64,000 nt of DNA from positions 176,976 through 240,975 of the forward strand of contig CAUYUJ010002736.1 of NCBI GenBank assembly GCA_963575745.1, given 5' to 3'. Shown in pieces: positions 13,511 to 22,533 of the stretch. This DNA comes from Prorocentrum cordatum (taxonomy: Eukaryota > Sar > Dinophyceae > Prorocentrales > Prorocentraceae). Position numbers and translations under genes: made by a program. Positions within the stretch are counted from its first letter, which is position 1, and each line of letters opens with the position of its first letter. The notes beneath the pieces were generated by a model. It was given only the letters and a program-made list of their open reading frames with translations. It had not been told where the DNA came from and did not search any database.

Positions 13511-14127
13511 CGGCCCGGGCCGGGGCGCCGACGACAGGCAAAAACCCCGAGAAGGACGCGCGGCTTTGCTCGGGGTGCCCTCGCGTCCTTGCTCTGCCTT
13601 GCGCTTGCGTCCTCGAGGTTCTCGTCGCCCGCCGCCCCAGACATCCCGGCTTCGGCTTCCGAGGGTCTCGCGTCCTTGCCGCGCGTCCCTGGTATGGTTT
13701 TTGGCTGTAGGGGCCGGCCGGGGCCGCGCCGCCCGACCCCGGCGGGCCGCGGGGCCGCTCCACCACAGACGGGGCCAGCGGAGGGCGGGGAGCGGGGGCC
13801 GCCAACAGGCCAGCCACAGTTGGGGGGAGTTGTGTTCCTTACCCCCTGGGGGGGCCCCTCGATTTCGACACCCCGCTCGAGAGGTCGTCGATGCGATGGG
13901 TTCAGGGAGGAAGGACCACAGCTCCCCAGTCATGGCTGGTCGGGCCAAGGGTGCCCCCCCCCCGGGGCTTTTCCTCCCTGCGCCGTCGGGCCCCTCCCTG
14001 GGGCCGTCCGGGCCCAGGGAGGGGTGGTGCCCTGGAGGCCGGGGGTCCGAGGCGGGAATTTATCCCTATCCACCGCCTGGAGGGGGAGTTTTCGGCGCCT
14101 CGGCAGGCGGGGGGCACATGCGAACCC
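13511..14127. other. GC-rich flank of the large element, no gene recognised
   Basis: G/C-rich sequence with open frames but no domain. It ends with the flank CGAACCC immediately before the TA that borders the large element. Confidence 0.45.
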
Positions 14128-14129
14128 TA

Positions 14130-14186
14130 ATCCAATAGCCCTTATAACGGCGACGATGGAACACAGTGCCGGGGAACTGCTTTGAA
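14130..14186 (+). repeat. Left terminal inverted repeat
   Basis: ATCC, a short variable stretch, then the 20-bp core AGCCCTTATAACGGCGACGA (14137-14156), then ACAGTGCCGGGGAACTGCTT, which pairs with the right subterminal region after a short length difference. The preceding TA (14128-14129) is the proposed target duplication. Confidence 0.85.
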
Positions 14187-14196
14187 CATCACCAGT

Positions 14197-14230
14197 CGTT
14201 CAAAGCAGTGCCCCGGCACTGCTTTGAACG
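14197..14230. repeat. Left subterminal 34-bp palindrome
   Basis: Arms CGTTCAAAGCAGTGCC and GGCACTGCTTTGAACG, 16 bp each, surround a CC centre. Its exact reverse complement, with a GG centre, lies at 30453-30486. The palindrome is therefore part of the mirrored end structure and may be a transposase binding site. Confidence 0.88.
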
Positions 14231-15294
14231 ATGCGGAAATGCGATCAGCAGGAGCCTTCGTCTGTTCCTTCTCCTCTTCTCGTCGCTGTATGCTCTTCCT
14301 TGTCCTCCCTCCTCCCCCGTTCCCTCTCTAATTAATTACCTCGTTCTCCCAGTCTCACGCGCACTCTTCCTCCCCCCTCTCCTCCTCCTCTTCCTGCTTC
14401 TCCTCCTCGTCCTCCTCCTCCTCCGCCTCCTCCCCCTCATTTGTTATATTTCTCCGTCCTTGTCCTCCTGTCCCCGTTCTCCTTCTCCCTCTCCTCCTCC
14501 TCCTCCTCCTCGTCGTCGTCGTCCTCCTCCTCTTCCTCCTCCTCCTCCTCCTCCTCCTCTTCCTCCTCCTCCTCCTCCTCCTCCTCCTCACCTTCTTCCT
14601 CCTCCTCCTCCTCCCCCTTTTCCTCTCCCTCCTCCTCCTCCTCTCCTCCTCCCCCTTCCCCCTCTTCCTCCTCTGCTATCACTCCTCCATAATTCCTGTC
14701 CGCTCCTCCCCTTCACTGATCTTCCTCTTCGTCATCATCATCCCTTTCGTCGCACGCCTCTTAATCCTCAATCGGTTCCCAATCTTCTCGACTTTCTTGT
14801 CATCCGCGTCCTTGGCTGTTGGAGGGGCCTCAGGAATTCTCAGGGCTCTTGTGTTGCACGCGAAGGCACACCTCCCAGGAACGCATCATCCTCCTCACAT
14901 TCACCCTCCTCCTCCTCATCCTCCTCCTCCATGCACGTTCGGCTCAAGCCCGCGCCGACGGTAGGTTTCACGGCGGTTGGGCGGGCTCGCGCCCGCCTCC
15001 GCGGCCTGCAGTCGGGGCAGAGATGCGTGCAGGGTGGGATGACAAAGCGGAAGAGGAAACACGGGCCGCAGTTGCGGATTCTTCAAAGAGCAGCGGCGGC
15101 GGTTGGGGAACAAGTGGGGTTGGGGCGGCCGCAGTGGCGGATACGGCGGCGGAGGTGACCGCAGTGGCGGCTGGGGCGGCGGAGATTCTCTTGGCGGATG
15201 GAGAGGAAAAGCGCAGGATGGCGGCGACGGAAGTGACCGCAGTCGCGGATGGGAGGGCGGCGGATGGGGCGGCAACGGATGCGAGGGTTGGGGA
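14231..15294 (+). promoter_or_regulatory. 5' leader region of the element: pyrimidine tract and first 12-mers
   Basis: From 14268 to 14700 the plus strand is almost pure C/T, mostly TCC and CCT. A second C/T run is at about 14885-14930. The first CCGCAGTTGCGG is at 15066, followed by CCGCAGTGGCGG at 15129 and 15159 and CCGCAGTCGCGG at 15238. Two frames are open across 15040-15294, but neither has a well-placed ATG. The tract could be a trans-splice acceptor or a core promoter; nothing here decides between them. Confidence 0.45.
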
Positions 15295-16188
15295 ATGGAG
15301 GGCGCCCGCTGGTGGGGCGACGAGGGTGGCTGGTGGAATGCATGGGAAGGTGGCCGCTCGAGTGCCTCGGCAGGTTCTCCTGCCGCGGAGCCCGCGGCCG
15401 CAACAGCGGCGGGCAAAGGAGGCGGTCCCCTGCTTCCCCCAGGGCGCGAAGAACAAGGCGCAGTTGCGCTGTTTCAAATTGTGCGCAATGAGCCGCTGCC
15501 AATTTTCAAGTTGGAATTCTTCGAGAACTTCAGGGCGAACTGGAACGGCAATTATAAGCAGCACAACGCGGCCTTGAAGTGGTTCCGAGACGAGTACGAA
15601 GACCGAGAAAACCCTTTCGGCAGCCGCACGCCCGTCTTCGGAGGTACCGCAGTTGCGGAGGAAATTTCGAAGATCCTTAAGTACCGCGCAAAGGGGAAGG
15701 CGCAGGACAACAGGGATTGGGACTGGGACCACACTGTCAAAGTGCCGTGGTCTTGGCTGGAGATGGTCGCGCAGATGGATGGACCTACAATGCTGCGCGT
15801 CGTGTGCGGCCCTGACAATGACCGCAGTCGCGGGTTGGTCCGCTGCGAGTGCCGCCCGTGCCCTAGCAGTCTCGACAACATGAGGCACACGAAAGGGGTG
15901 GACAGAGGACAGGCGCAAAGAATCCCTCTGCCCCAGTGGGATTTCGTCCTCATCCGCGACGACGGCTCGGGCATTCGCGTCCACCCATCCTGGTCTAGCC
16001 CGAAGTTCAACACGTATGAGGTGGAGCCGCACTCGCATCCCGTGCGGGGCCCGAGGGCAGGTCTCGGCAAGAGCGATGGCCACGGAACGTTCACGTTCTG
16101 GAAGATGCTGCACGCCCATCCGAATCCTGGGCGGTTCGACGCGAGCAAGGGGGCGCAGCTGCAACCGCGGTGGTCCGCGCAGCCTTGA
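15295..16188 (+). CDS. Element ORF1: Gly/Trp-rich N-terminus, unknown protein (297 aa)
   Basis: I do not recognise the family. The frame is open from about 15040, but the first in-frame ATG is at 15295, giving 297 residues. Translation from a non-ATG codon or an upstream exon would add a longer Gly/Trp/Arg/Ser-rich stretch (RSGG, RSCG) made largely of 12-mers. After a low-complexity start, a compositionally normal domain begins near residue 55 with FKLEFFENFRANWNG and continues to the end. It has several aromatic and charged motifs and a cysteine pair in CECRPC. The 12-mer appears in frame as TAVAE. Upstream is a long pyrimidine tract, and ORF2 lies 665 bp downstream on the same strand. The Gly-rich part would suit nucleic-acid binding, but that is a guess. 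Confidence 0.6.
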   Translation: MEGARWWGDEGGWWNAWEGGRSSASAGSPAAEPAAATAAGKGGGPLLPPGREEQGAVALFQIVRNEPLPIFKLEFFENFRANWNGNYKQHNAALKWFRDEYEDRENPFGSRTPVFGGTAVAEEISKILKYRAKGKAQDNRDWDWDHTVKVPWSWLEMVAQMDGPTMLRVVCGPDNDRSRGLVRCECRPCPSSLDNMRHTKGVDRGQAQRIPLPQWDFVLIRDDGSGIRVHPSWSSPKFNTYEVEPHSHPVRGPRAGLGKSDGHGTFTFWKMLHAHPNPGRFDASKGAQLQPRWSAQP

Positions 16189-16853
16189 CACCGCAGTTGC
16201 GGGATTGCGCAGCCATGGAACCGCAGTTGCGGGGACCGATCGCGTGACGCCGCGCTCGTTTGACTCACTATGCGCGCTTTCGGCCGCAGTTGCGGCGCTG
16301 CCTTCTAGCGACTTCATACAGCTTGGCCGCAGTTGCGGCGCTCCCACGACTGACCGCTGTAATTAGGTGCTTCGGGCGCGCATCACCTCCGTTGAAGCAC
16401 TCGTGACGTTAATTAGCGCGGCCGCAGTTGCGGAGACAGGTACTTAAACAGATGGATCCGCAGTTGTTCGTCGTCCTCGTCGCCCCTTCCCCGTCGTCCT
16501 CGTCGCAGTCTCCTCCCTCCGCCTTTCCTCCTCGTCGCAGTTCCTTCCGTTGGCCGTAGCCCGCCTCCGTTGGCCGAGTCATTTCCCGTCGTCCTCGTCG
16601 CAGTCCCCCCCGAGGGCCGCAGTTGCGGACTTTGTTGATTCCTCCTCCTCCGTTTCTGCCCCGTCATCCTCGTCGCAGTCCCCTTGCTCCTTTCACCCTC
16701 GTCTGAGCTCTTCGCGCCATCCTCTTCCGTCGCGTCCTCTCCATCCTCCTCTTCGCCTTCCTCGTCCTCATCCCCGCCGTCTCCCTCGTTGCCCTTCCTC
16801 TCCCAAGCCGGCCGCAGTTCCCCCGTCGGACGGGGGCCGCGCGCGGCCACGCC
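16189..16853 (+). promoter_or_regulatory. Spacer ORF1-ORF2: 12-mer cluster and pyrimidine tract
   Basis: Perfect 12-mers occur at 16191, 16221, 16284, 16327, 16422 and 16617, with broken ones at 16461 and 16812. From about 16460 to 16810 the plus strand is rich in CGTCCTC, TCCTCC and CCTTCC. The next ORF begins with a real ATG in good context (GCCACGCCATGG). This is the densest non-coding cluster of the motif. Confidence 0.5.
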
Positions 16854-18680
16854 ATGGACCCAGGTCGCAAAGCCGAGGTCGACAAGCGGTTCGCCGAGCT
16901 GAAGCAGCAACTGCGGGAAAGGTTCGGCCTGCAAGGGGCTGCCGCGGATGCCGCAGTCGCGGAGCCGACGGAGGACCGCAGTTGCGGAAGCCCCGAGCGA
17001 CCGCCGCGCGAGGCCTCCCCGCAGTCGTCTAGCTCCTCGCGGGAATATCGGCCGCCGCCGCCGATAAGCGCTGCGAGTGGGAGCTCTGCTGGTGGGAGGC
17101 GCGAAGAGGCGCAGTTGCGCAGGGCGCACTTGACCCCCAAGGCAAAATGGGGGCCTCGGGCGCAGACGCCGACGAAGCAGCAGGACCAACCAGCAGTGAC
17201 GGGAGCCGCCACCGAGACCGCAGTTGCGGGGGTGGCCGGCGAGCCAGGTGCCGCGCGCGGCTCATCTGGGAGCAGCGCGCCCTCGGCCGTGCTGCTCGCA
17301 GCCGAGTCCAAACGAGGCGCCCAACCCGAAGACGAGGCCGCCTCCCAGGAGAAAGCCGCCGAGACAACCGCCTCGGCCGATTCGCGGCCGAGGAAAAGGC
17401 CGCCTCCCACGGAAGACTCGCCGCTGTCAGAACCGCAGTCGCGGGGTCGCGCGGGGCCTCCGTCGGAACCGCAGTTGCGGGAAGATGCGGGAGCACCGCG
17501 GAAGAAGCCGCGGACCAGGTCCCCTCCAGGGATAAACTACTTTGGGGAACGCCCCAAGTGGAACGAAGGATTCCTTCGTACAGAAGACGGCAATCGGGTT
17601 CCGTCCACCATCGCTTTGGTGTTCAACGTGGTGGTCATCACGAAGGTGGCAACAAAGGAAGATGTCTTCAGGTGCATCTTGCACAAAACTGCGGCGGTCG
17701 TCTTCGTCGTATGGGACCCCGAGCTGTTCCGCACGGGGAACGTCGAAGGCGCTTGCAGCTACGACGTTCCCGTTGGACTCAGGACTGCCGTCGAAGACGC
17801 TGTCATTTTGAAAAACAACACCGCGGAGCCTTACTGGGCGACGGTTGCCCTGTTCAGAGACACGGGCGTGGTGCTCGTGCGCCCGCACATCATCGCAGAG
17901 ACCGCAGTTGCGGGTCATGTTGTTGGGGCCACCCACGCCGTCACGATCCTGCGCTTTCGCCTGAAGGGCTCCGACATGAATCCTGCCGCGGTGATCCGTT
18001 TTGCCGTCGTGTCCAGACACGCAGTCACCGAACGTCTCCAACAGAAGATCACGCAAACAGAACAAACAGCGTGGCAGCCAGGTTTCTTCAAGGACGCGGT
18101 TGCTTCCATCCATAAAAATGATGTGCGGTTCTTGTGCGGCCTGTTTGACATCCCGCCTGAGCAGCTCGCAGCATTTGGCCGCAGTTGCGGAGCCAGCTAC
18201 ACCTGCCCGGTGGGGGTGGTGTTCAGGGCTGGACCCGCCCTGTTCGGAGGCATTGTGGAGGGCACACGCGTCATGCATCCGAATTACGTCCTCCCCATTG
18301 GCCCGTGCGACGTGCGCATTGCGGACTACAACCTGGATTTTGCAGGGAGGCCGTCGAAGAACGATCCCCAGTGGCTCCCTGATTGGATGCATCGAACAAG
18401 CGACTCCATCATCTCTCGGCGCTGGGTCCCAGCGAAGTACATGCCCAAGTGGGAGGATGACCCTGACCGCAGTAGCGGAGTCAGAGAAAAGCTCGGCTTG
18501 GCAGCGCTGCCCCCAATCGGCAAGGTCATTCAGAAGGAGCTCAACGAGAAGACCTTCAGCACGCACTGGTGCGAGGGCATCCACCAAAACATCGTCTTCG
18601 TCGGCCACGGACGCGCAAGTCGGGCGAGCAAGCGGAAGCACGAAGAGGCGCGATCTGCCGCAGTTGCGGACGAGCGGTGA
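16854..18680 (+). CDS. Element ORF2: unknown 608-aa protein, possibly a diverged EEP-like domain
   Basis: ATG at 16854 in good context, 608 residues. Residues 1-220 are a low-complexity Ala/Pro/Ser/Arg region with many 12-mer peptides (AAVAE, RSCG, AQLR, PQLR) and a basic patch, PRKKPRTRSPPG, that could be a nuclear localisation signal. From about residue 225 composition becomes normal. VPSTIALVFNVVVITKV, VTILRFRLKG and DVRFLCGLFDIPPEQL are arranged roughly like the strands of an endonuclease/exonuclease/phosphatase fold. However, the catalytic GDFN is replaced by GLFD, so activity is doubtful. ORF6 has clearer EEP motifs, so the two could be distant paralogues. The C-terminus ends in a basic stretch and a final AAVADER from a 12-mer. 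Coding is well supported; function is not. Confidence 0.7.
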   Translation: MDPGRKAEVDKRFAELKQQLRERFGLQGAAADAAVAEPTEDRSCGSPERPPREASPQSSSSSREYRPPPPISAASGSSAGGRREEAQLRRAHLTPKAKWGPRAQTPTKQQDQPAVTGAATETAVAGVAGEPGAARGSSGSSAPSAVLLAAESKRGAQPEDEAASQEKAAETTASADSRPRKRPPPTEDSPLSEPQSRGRAGPPSEPQLREDAGAPRKKPRTRSPPGINYFGERPKWNEGFLRTEDGNRVPSTIALVFNVVVITKVATKEDVFRCILHKTAAVVFVVWDPELFRTGNVEGACSYDVPVGLRTAVEDAVILKNNTAEPYWATVALFRDTGVVLVRPHIIAETAVAGHVVGATHAVTILRFRLKGSDMNPAAVIRFAVVSRHAVTERLQQKITQTEQTAWQPGFFKDAVASIHKNDVRFLCGLFDIPPEQLAAFGRSCGASYTCPVGVVFRAGPALFGGIVEGTRVMHPNYVLPIGPCDVRIADYNLDFAGRPSKNDPQWLPDWMHRTSDSIISRRWVPAKYMPKWEDDPDRSSGVREKLGLAALPPIGKVIQKELNEKTFSTHWCEGIHQNIVFVGHGRASRASKRKHEEARSAAVADER

Positions 18681-19381
18681 GTGCGGCAAGACCGAGGAGC
18701 CGCAGTTGCGGAACAGAGCTCGGTACTACTGGGCGCCTGCTGCCTGCGTAGTGCATCCCATTAGCGATGGAGTGCATGTTGCGGTGTAGGATAGCCCGCA
18801 GTTGCGGGGTTGCGGTTGCCAAGCCGCAGTTGCGGTTGCGTATAATAGGAGAGCACGCGGTTGCGAAGCCGCAGTTTGCAATAAGTGTGCGCGCGCTGGG
18901 TCATCATCATCGTCGTCGTCCGTCCTCGTCGTCGTCGCTGCCGTCGTCGTCGTCGCGTCTGTCGTCTGTCGTCAGCAGTCGTCGTCGGTCGTCGTCGTCG
19001 TCAAGTCTGTCGTCTGTCGTCAGCAGTCGTCGTCGTCGTCGTCCCTCCTCCCTCCTCCCTCCTCCCTCCTCCCTCCTCCCTCCTCCCTCCTCGTCCTCCT
19101 CCAGGCCGCATCCCCCCGCCACCTCCGTCCTAGCTCTCCTTCCCCTTCCCCTCCTCGTCCTCCTCCAGCTTGCACCCCCCTCCCTCCTCCAGCCTGCACC
19201 CCCCCCAAGCTCTCGCCCGATATTTTGGATTAAAACTGAGCCTTCAGTCGTCCGCAGGCATTCGGCTCAGCAGGTCGTTGGGCTCCTGGCACACACGCCT
19301 CCACCCTGAGCGACGGACGTCGTGCCATAGTCCGCCATATCGGAGCTCCGGGCCGCAGTGGCGGACAGCGTCGGCACAGAT
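18681..19381 (+). promoter_or_regulatory. Spacer ORF2-ORF3: 12-mers, CGT repeats, TCC tract
   Basis: 12-mers lie at 18701, 18797 and 18823, with a broken one at 18869. From 18905 to 19040 a CGTCGTC-rich stretch contains a duplicated block around CTGTCGTCTGTCGTCAGCAG. From 19041 to 19200 CCTCCCTCCT repeats form the pyrimidine tract. A G-type 12-mer at 19353 lies just before the first ATG of ORF3. Confidence 0.5.
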
Positions 19382-21808
19382 ATGAACGACAGCGTCGGCA
19401 CAGATAATGCCGCAGTGGCGGACAAGAAAGCCGCAGTGGCGGACGAGACAGCCGCAGTTCCAGGCGGAACGCAAGGGATCTTTCAGAGGGCCAACGCCTT
19501 GAGGTCTAGATTCAGGACAGGGGACAAGGTGCGCCTCCCTGTGCTCATGCTCGCCCCGCACACGGGCAACCGAGGCGGGCACTACCCTCAGCAGGAAAGG
19601 GTTCGGGAACTCGCTGTGAAAATCTTCCTGGCTGGATTCACGCAAGCCGAAGCTGACCACGAAGGTGTCTGCGTTCAGATGTACCCAGCACAAGAGCTGG
19701 TGCTGAGAAAAAAGGAGGACCCGAAGTTCCAGACGTACACAGAGTACAATCTGGAAAAAGCGACCGGCCACCTCGCTGCGTGCTTCGACCGCAGTTGCGG
19801 AACAGACGTTGCGTATGGGACGTGTTCGCACTCCCACTTGTGCCTCGTGTTGCGGGCGTGCGCCCTGGGAGCCAAGTGGCCCATCCCCCAAGGCATGGAG
19901 TTCACGGAGGACGAGAGCGCGAGGCTGAAGCGCGTGCTCGATAAGGACGGCAATCTCGACATGGCCGCAGTGGCGGAACATGACCCTGTCGCTAAGAAAC
20001 TCGTGCAGGGGGGTATGCTCATGGAAGTGCTTAGCTGGAAAATCATGGACGAGGAACCCACTGGTGCTTCGCTCATCAGCCAGTCCCTCAATAAAGGAGC
20101 CGATTTTGCGTTGCGAACGACTGAACTCACCGCGCTCCGTGTTCTGTGCAAGGCTGTTGACGCGGAGCTGCACGCCGCAGTTGCGGATCAGGTTGCCTTT
20201 GAAAAGGTCAAGCTCTCCGTCATGCACGAACTCGATCGAGTCGTTCAGGACCCAGACTTCATTGAGCTGTTCTCGTTCGTTGTTGGGCTCGGGAGCACGA
20301 AAGCGCAGTTCATCCCCTTGCTGCTCCAGTTCTGCGAGGTCTACGTGAACTCCAGGAGAAGGGCCCTTCGGCTCGGTGCCTTCGGGGCAGCCAGCGAGCT
20401 TCCCGACGAAGTGCCGTGGGTCAAGGTTGCCGTGGTGATGCGATGCTACAGGAACGCGCCTGCGAGGAAGAGGGGCGTTGACACTCCTGTGTGGTGCCCT
20501 GACCCAGAACAATCGTGGAAGAAGAAGGAGTTCCGAGACTTCCTCATCGACATGAACTCGGCTCTCCGTTTGTACTTGTTCACGCTGAGCAAGGCCATCG
20601 ACGGCATGGGCCCTGAGAAGGCGATCGAGTTCAAGGCGAACCTGTGCATACTGACCGCAGACGGCTTCATGCAGTACCTGAAGGACACCCACGTCAAGGA
20701 ACGAAGTATCCCAGGACATCGTCAGGCGCTCCTCCGCGCTTGCGCGGAGGCCACGGGGAAGGTGGAGCCGAAGTCCAATCGGGACGCCCTTGAGAAGGCC
20801 CTCGGCGAAGTGGGAGTCGGAGGCGGGAAGCCCGATTGGTTCGATTTCAACGCGTTGCCGCGCCCAGAACCGAATGAGCCCGCAGTGGCGGGGAAGACAA
20901 AGGCTTCCGCAGAGGGGCACGAGTTGATGCCGACGGTCATTTCCTTTGACCCCACGACGCAATTACCAACGAACCACCAGCGCAGCAGGGACACGACGGC
21001 CATTCCACGCGGATCCTTCCCTTTGCCAATCGCCGAATGGAGGCGTTCAGCGGCAGCGAAGGAGCTGGGGCGGGAGCCTGCTTTGGTCAGCGCAGTGTTG
21101 CTGTGCCTTTGGGCGCGCCACATGTCCGCAGTTGCGGAAGCGCAAGTAGAGGTGTTGCAAGACGCTGACACAGAGAAACGCACCGTCAAGGCAACCGCTG
21201 CAAACGACGAAAAATGCATCGAGTTGTGGCCGTGCGTCCCAAAGGCATCCAAGGTGCACGCCGCAAGCACGCACCCCGAGAGGGTGGCCGTGCAAGTCTG
21301 GGTGAAAGGAGATCCAAATGGGGCCACGCCCACGACCTTCTACTTGCACCCCGAGTTCAAGCCGCCTGCGGACAAGACGCCCGCCGACGTGGCTGACCAC
21401 GATGTGCGGTTGAGAGCATGGAAGTGGGATGCGCAAGAGACAATGCACGTCTTCTGGGCAGTCAACAGAGTCACGGAACAGGAGATCCAGCAGAGAAACA
21501 GCCGTAATGAAAGCGCAGTTGCGCGCATCAACATGGAGCTGGAGACGAAAGAATTGGCGGTGTGCGTGCCTGGGACAGGCGGGGTCGTGCTCGCCGTGAA
21601 TGTCCCTGTGCTGGTGAATACCACGGCCGTGAAGAAAGGAGAAGAGCTCCTGTGGGAGGCGAGACCCAAAACCGCACCGAAGAAGAAGGCGGCCGAGGAG
21701 ACGTGGAAGACGGACGCGGCCAAGAGGGCCAAAGGGAAGCCTTCGGGCCAGCCCGCGCCGAAGAAATCGAAGAAAGGGTTCGACGAAAGCGGGAAGATGT
21801 CGCTCTAA
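19382..21808 (+). CDS. Element ORF3: unknown 808-aa protein
   Basis: The frame is open from 19358, but the first ATG is at 19382, giving 808 residues; the stop is TAA at 21806. The N-terminus is built of 12-mer peptides (AAVADKK, AAVADET). The body (about residues 35-770) has normal globular composition. It includes a Cys/His cluster (AYGTCSHSHLCLVLRAC), a long helical middle region, and C-terminal strands ending in NVPVLVNTTAVKKGEELLWE. That end is faintly reminiscent of the last motif of SET domains, too weak to name one. The last 40 residues are Lys/Ala/Pro-rich and basic. In-frame 12-mers are mostly in AVA phase. I do not recognise the family. Its length, regular composition and place in the array make coding likely. 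Confidence 0.72.
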   Translation: MNDSVGTDNAAVADKKAAVADETAAVPGGTQGIFQRANALRSRFRTGDKVRLPVLMLAPHTGNRGGHYPQQERVRELAVKIFLAGFTQAEADHEGVCVQMYPAQELVLRKKEDPKFQTYTEYNLEKATGHLAACFDRSCGTDVAYGTCSHSHLCLVLRACALGAKWPIPQGMEFTEDESARLKRVLDKDGNLDMAAVAEHDPVAKKLVQGGMLMEVLSWKIMDEEPTGASLISQSLNKGADFALRTTELTALRVLCKAVDAELHAAVADQVAFEKVKLSVMHELDRVVQDPDFIELFSFVVGLGSTKAQFIPLLLQFCEVYVNSRRRALRLGAFGAASELPDEVPWVKVAVVMRCYRNAPARKRGVDTPVWCPDPEQSWKKKEFRDFLIDMNSALRLYLFTLSKAIDGMGPEKAIEFKANLCILTADGFMQYLKDTHVKERSIPGHRQALLRACAEATGKVEPKSNRDALEKALGEVGVGGGKPDWFDFNALPRPEPNEPAVAGKTKASAEGHELMPTVISFDPTTQLPTNHQRSRDTTAIPRGSFPLPIAEWRRSAAAKELGREPALVSAVLLCLWARHMSAVAEAQVEVLQDADTEKRTVKATAANDEKCIELWPCVPKASKVHAASTHPERVAVQVWVKGDPNGATPTTFYLHPEFKPPADKTPADVADHDVRLRAWKWDAQETMHVFWAVNRVTEQEIQQRNSRNESAVARINMELETKELAVCVPGTGGVVLAVNVPVLVNTTAVKKGEELLWEARPKTAPKKKAAEETWKTDAAKRAKGKPSGQPAPKKSKKGFDESGKMSL

Positions 21809-22533
21809 TTAATTAAGAAGCCGCAGTGGCGGCAGTCAGGGCGGCTTGCTCGCGTGACCGCAGTTGCGGGCAACAGGCCGAAGGGGGGGGCGCACGCGTG
21901 ACCGCTGTTGCGGAGCGCTCGTGTAGTTTGCAGTGTCACTGCTTCTGTTAGCTGATGCCGCAGTAGCGGGCCGCTGACGATCGAGCACGGAGGTTCGAAA
22001 CGGACCTCCTCCCTCCCTTCTCCCTCTCCTCCCTCGCCCTTCCTCCACTTCCTCCCTCTCTCCTCCTCCTTTCTCCCCTTCCTCCCAAGTTGGAAGCCGA
22101 AACTACTCATTTCCTCACTCCCTCCCTCCCTCCCTGGAGGCCCTGGAGGGCCTCCGCCCTGGAGGGCCTGGAGGGCCCTGGAGGCCCTGGAGGGCCTCCC
22201 TGGAGGCCCTGGAGGGCCTCCCTGGAGGCCCTGGAGGGCCTGGAGGGCCCTGGGCTGAGGGCGGAGGCCCTGGAGGGCCTCCGCCCTCAGAATGCTTCAA
22301 AGCAGTGCCGCGGCACTGCTTTGAAGCATCCGGATGCTTCAAAGCAGTGCCCCGGCACTGCTTTGAAGCATTCTGAGGGCGGAGGCCCTCCAGGGAGGCG
22401 CGAGGATCGCAGGGACCGAGGGAGGCCCTCCAGGGAGGCGTTCAGCTCGCCATCTGGCTCAACCGCGCGCGGCCCCACTGCCCGCACCCCCGCCTTGCCC
22501 GCAGTTGCGGCTGTGTCCAGCGCAGTAGCACAC
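21809..22533 (+). promoter_or_regulatory. Spacer ORF3-ORF4 with central palindromes
   Basis: 12-mers lie at 21822, 21857, 21903 (CCGCTGTTGCGG), 21958 and 22498. A C/T tract covers 22009-22135. From 22136 to 22300 overlapping GGAGGCCCTGGAGGGCCTCC phrases form many small palindromes, followed by the central TTCAAAGCAGTGCC palindromes. The frame is open from 22090, but the first ATG is at 22534, so I treat this stretch as non-coding. Confidence 0.55.
22270..22400. repeat. Central nested palindrome of the subterminal family
   Basis: Two palindromes lie back to back. Each has arms GCTTCAAAGCAGTGCC and GGCACTGCTTTGAAGC, one with a CG-type centre and one with a CC centre. An outer inverted repeat (CCGCCCTCAGAATGC with GCATTCTGAGGGCGG) encloses them. 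The TTCAAAGCAGTGCC core is shared with both element ends, so the same protein could bind at the ends and the middle. An alternative is that one element once inserted into another. Confidence 0.85.

Noticed and set aside
14938-14950. GTTCGGCTCAAG upstream of ORF1 as a relic of the dinoflagellate spliced leader
   Set aside because: Only the last eight bases agree with the known leader end, which is expected by chance in a window of this length.
14819-15577. A 252-residue frame overlapping the start of ORF1 with many AAVAD-type peptides
   Set aside because: It begins at a non-ATG codon and owes its openness to 12-mers. The globular part of ORF1 is in the other frame.
19244-20962. A 572-residue minus-strand open frame, and similar minus-strand frames at 14968-16347, 17427-18689 and 27309-28520
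   Set aside because: They are antisense shadows of ORFs 1, 2, 3 and 5. GC-rich codon use and stop-free 12-mers in either direction keep them open, and the domain signatures are on the plus strand.
22090-22533. N-terminal extension of ORF4
   Set aside because: It would translate a C/T tract and nested palindromes and has no ATG. The first ATG at 22534 coincides with the start of normal protein composition.
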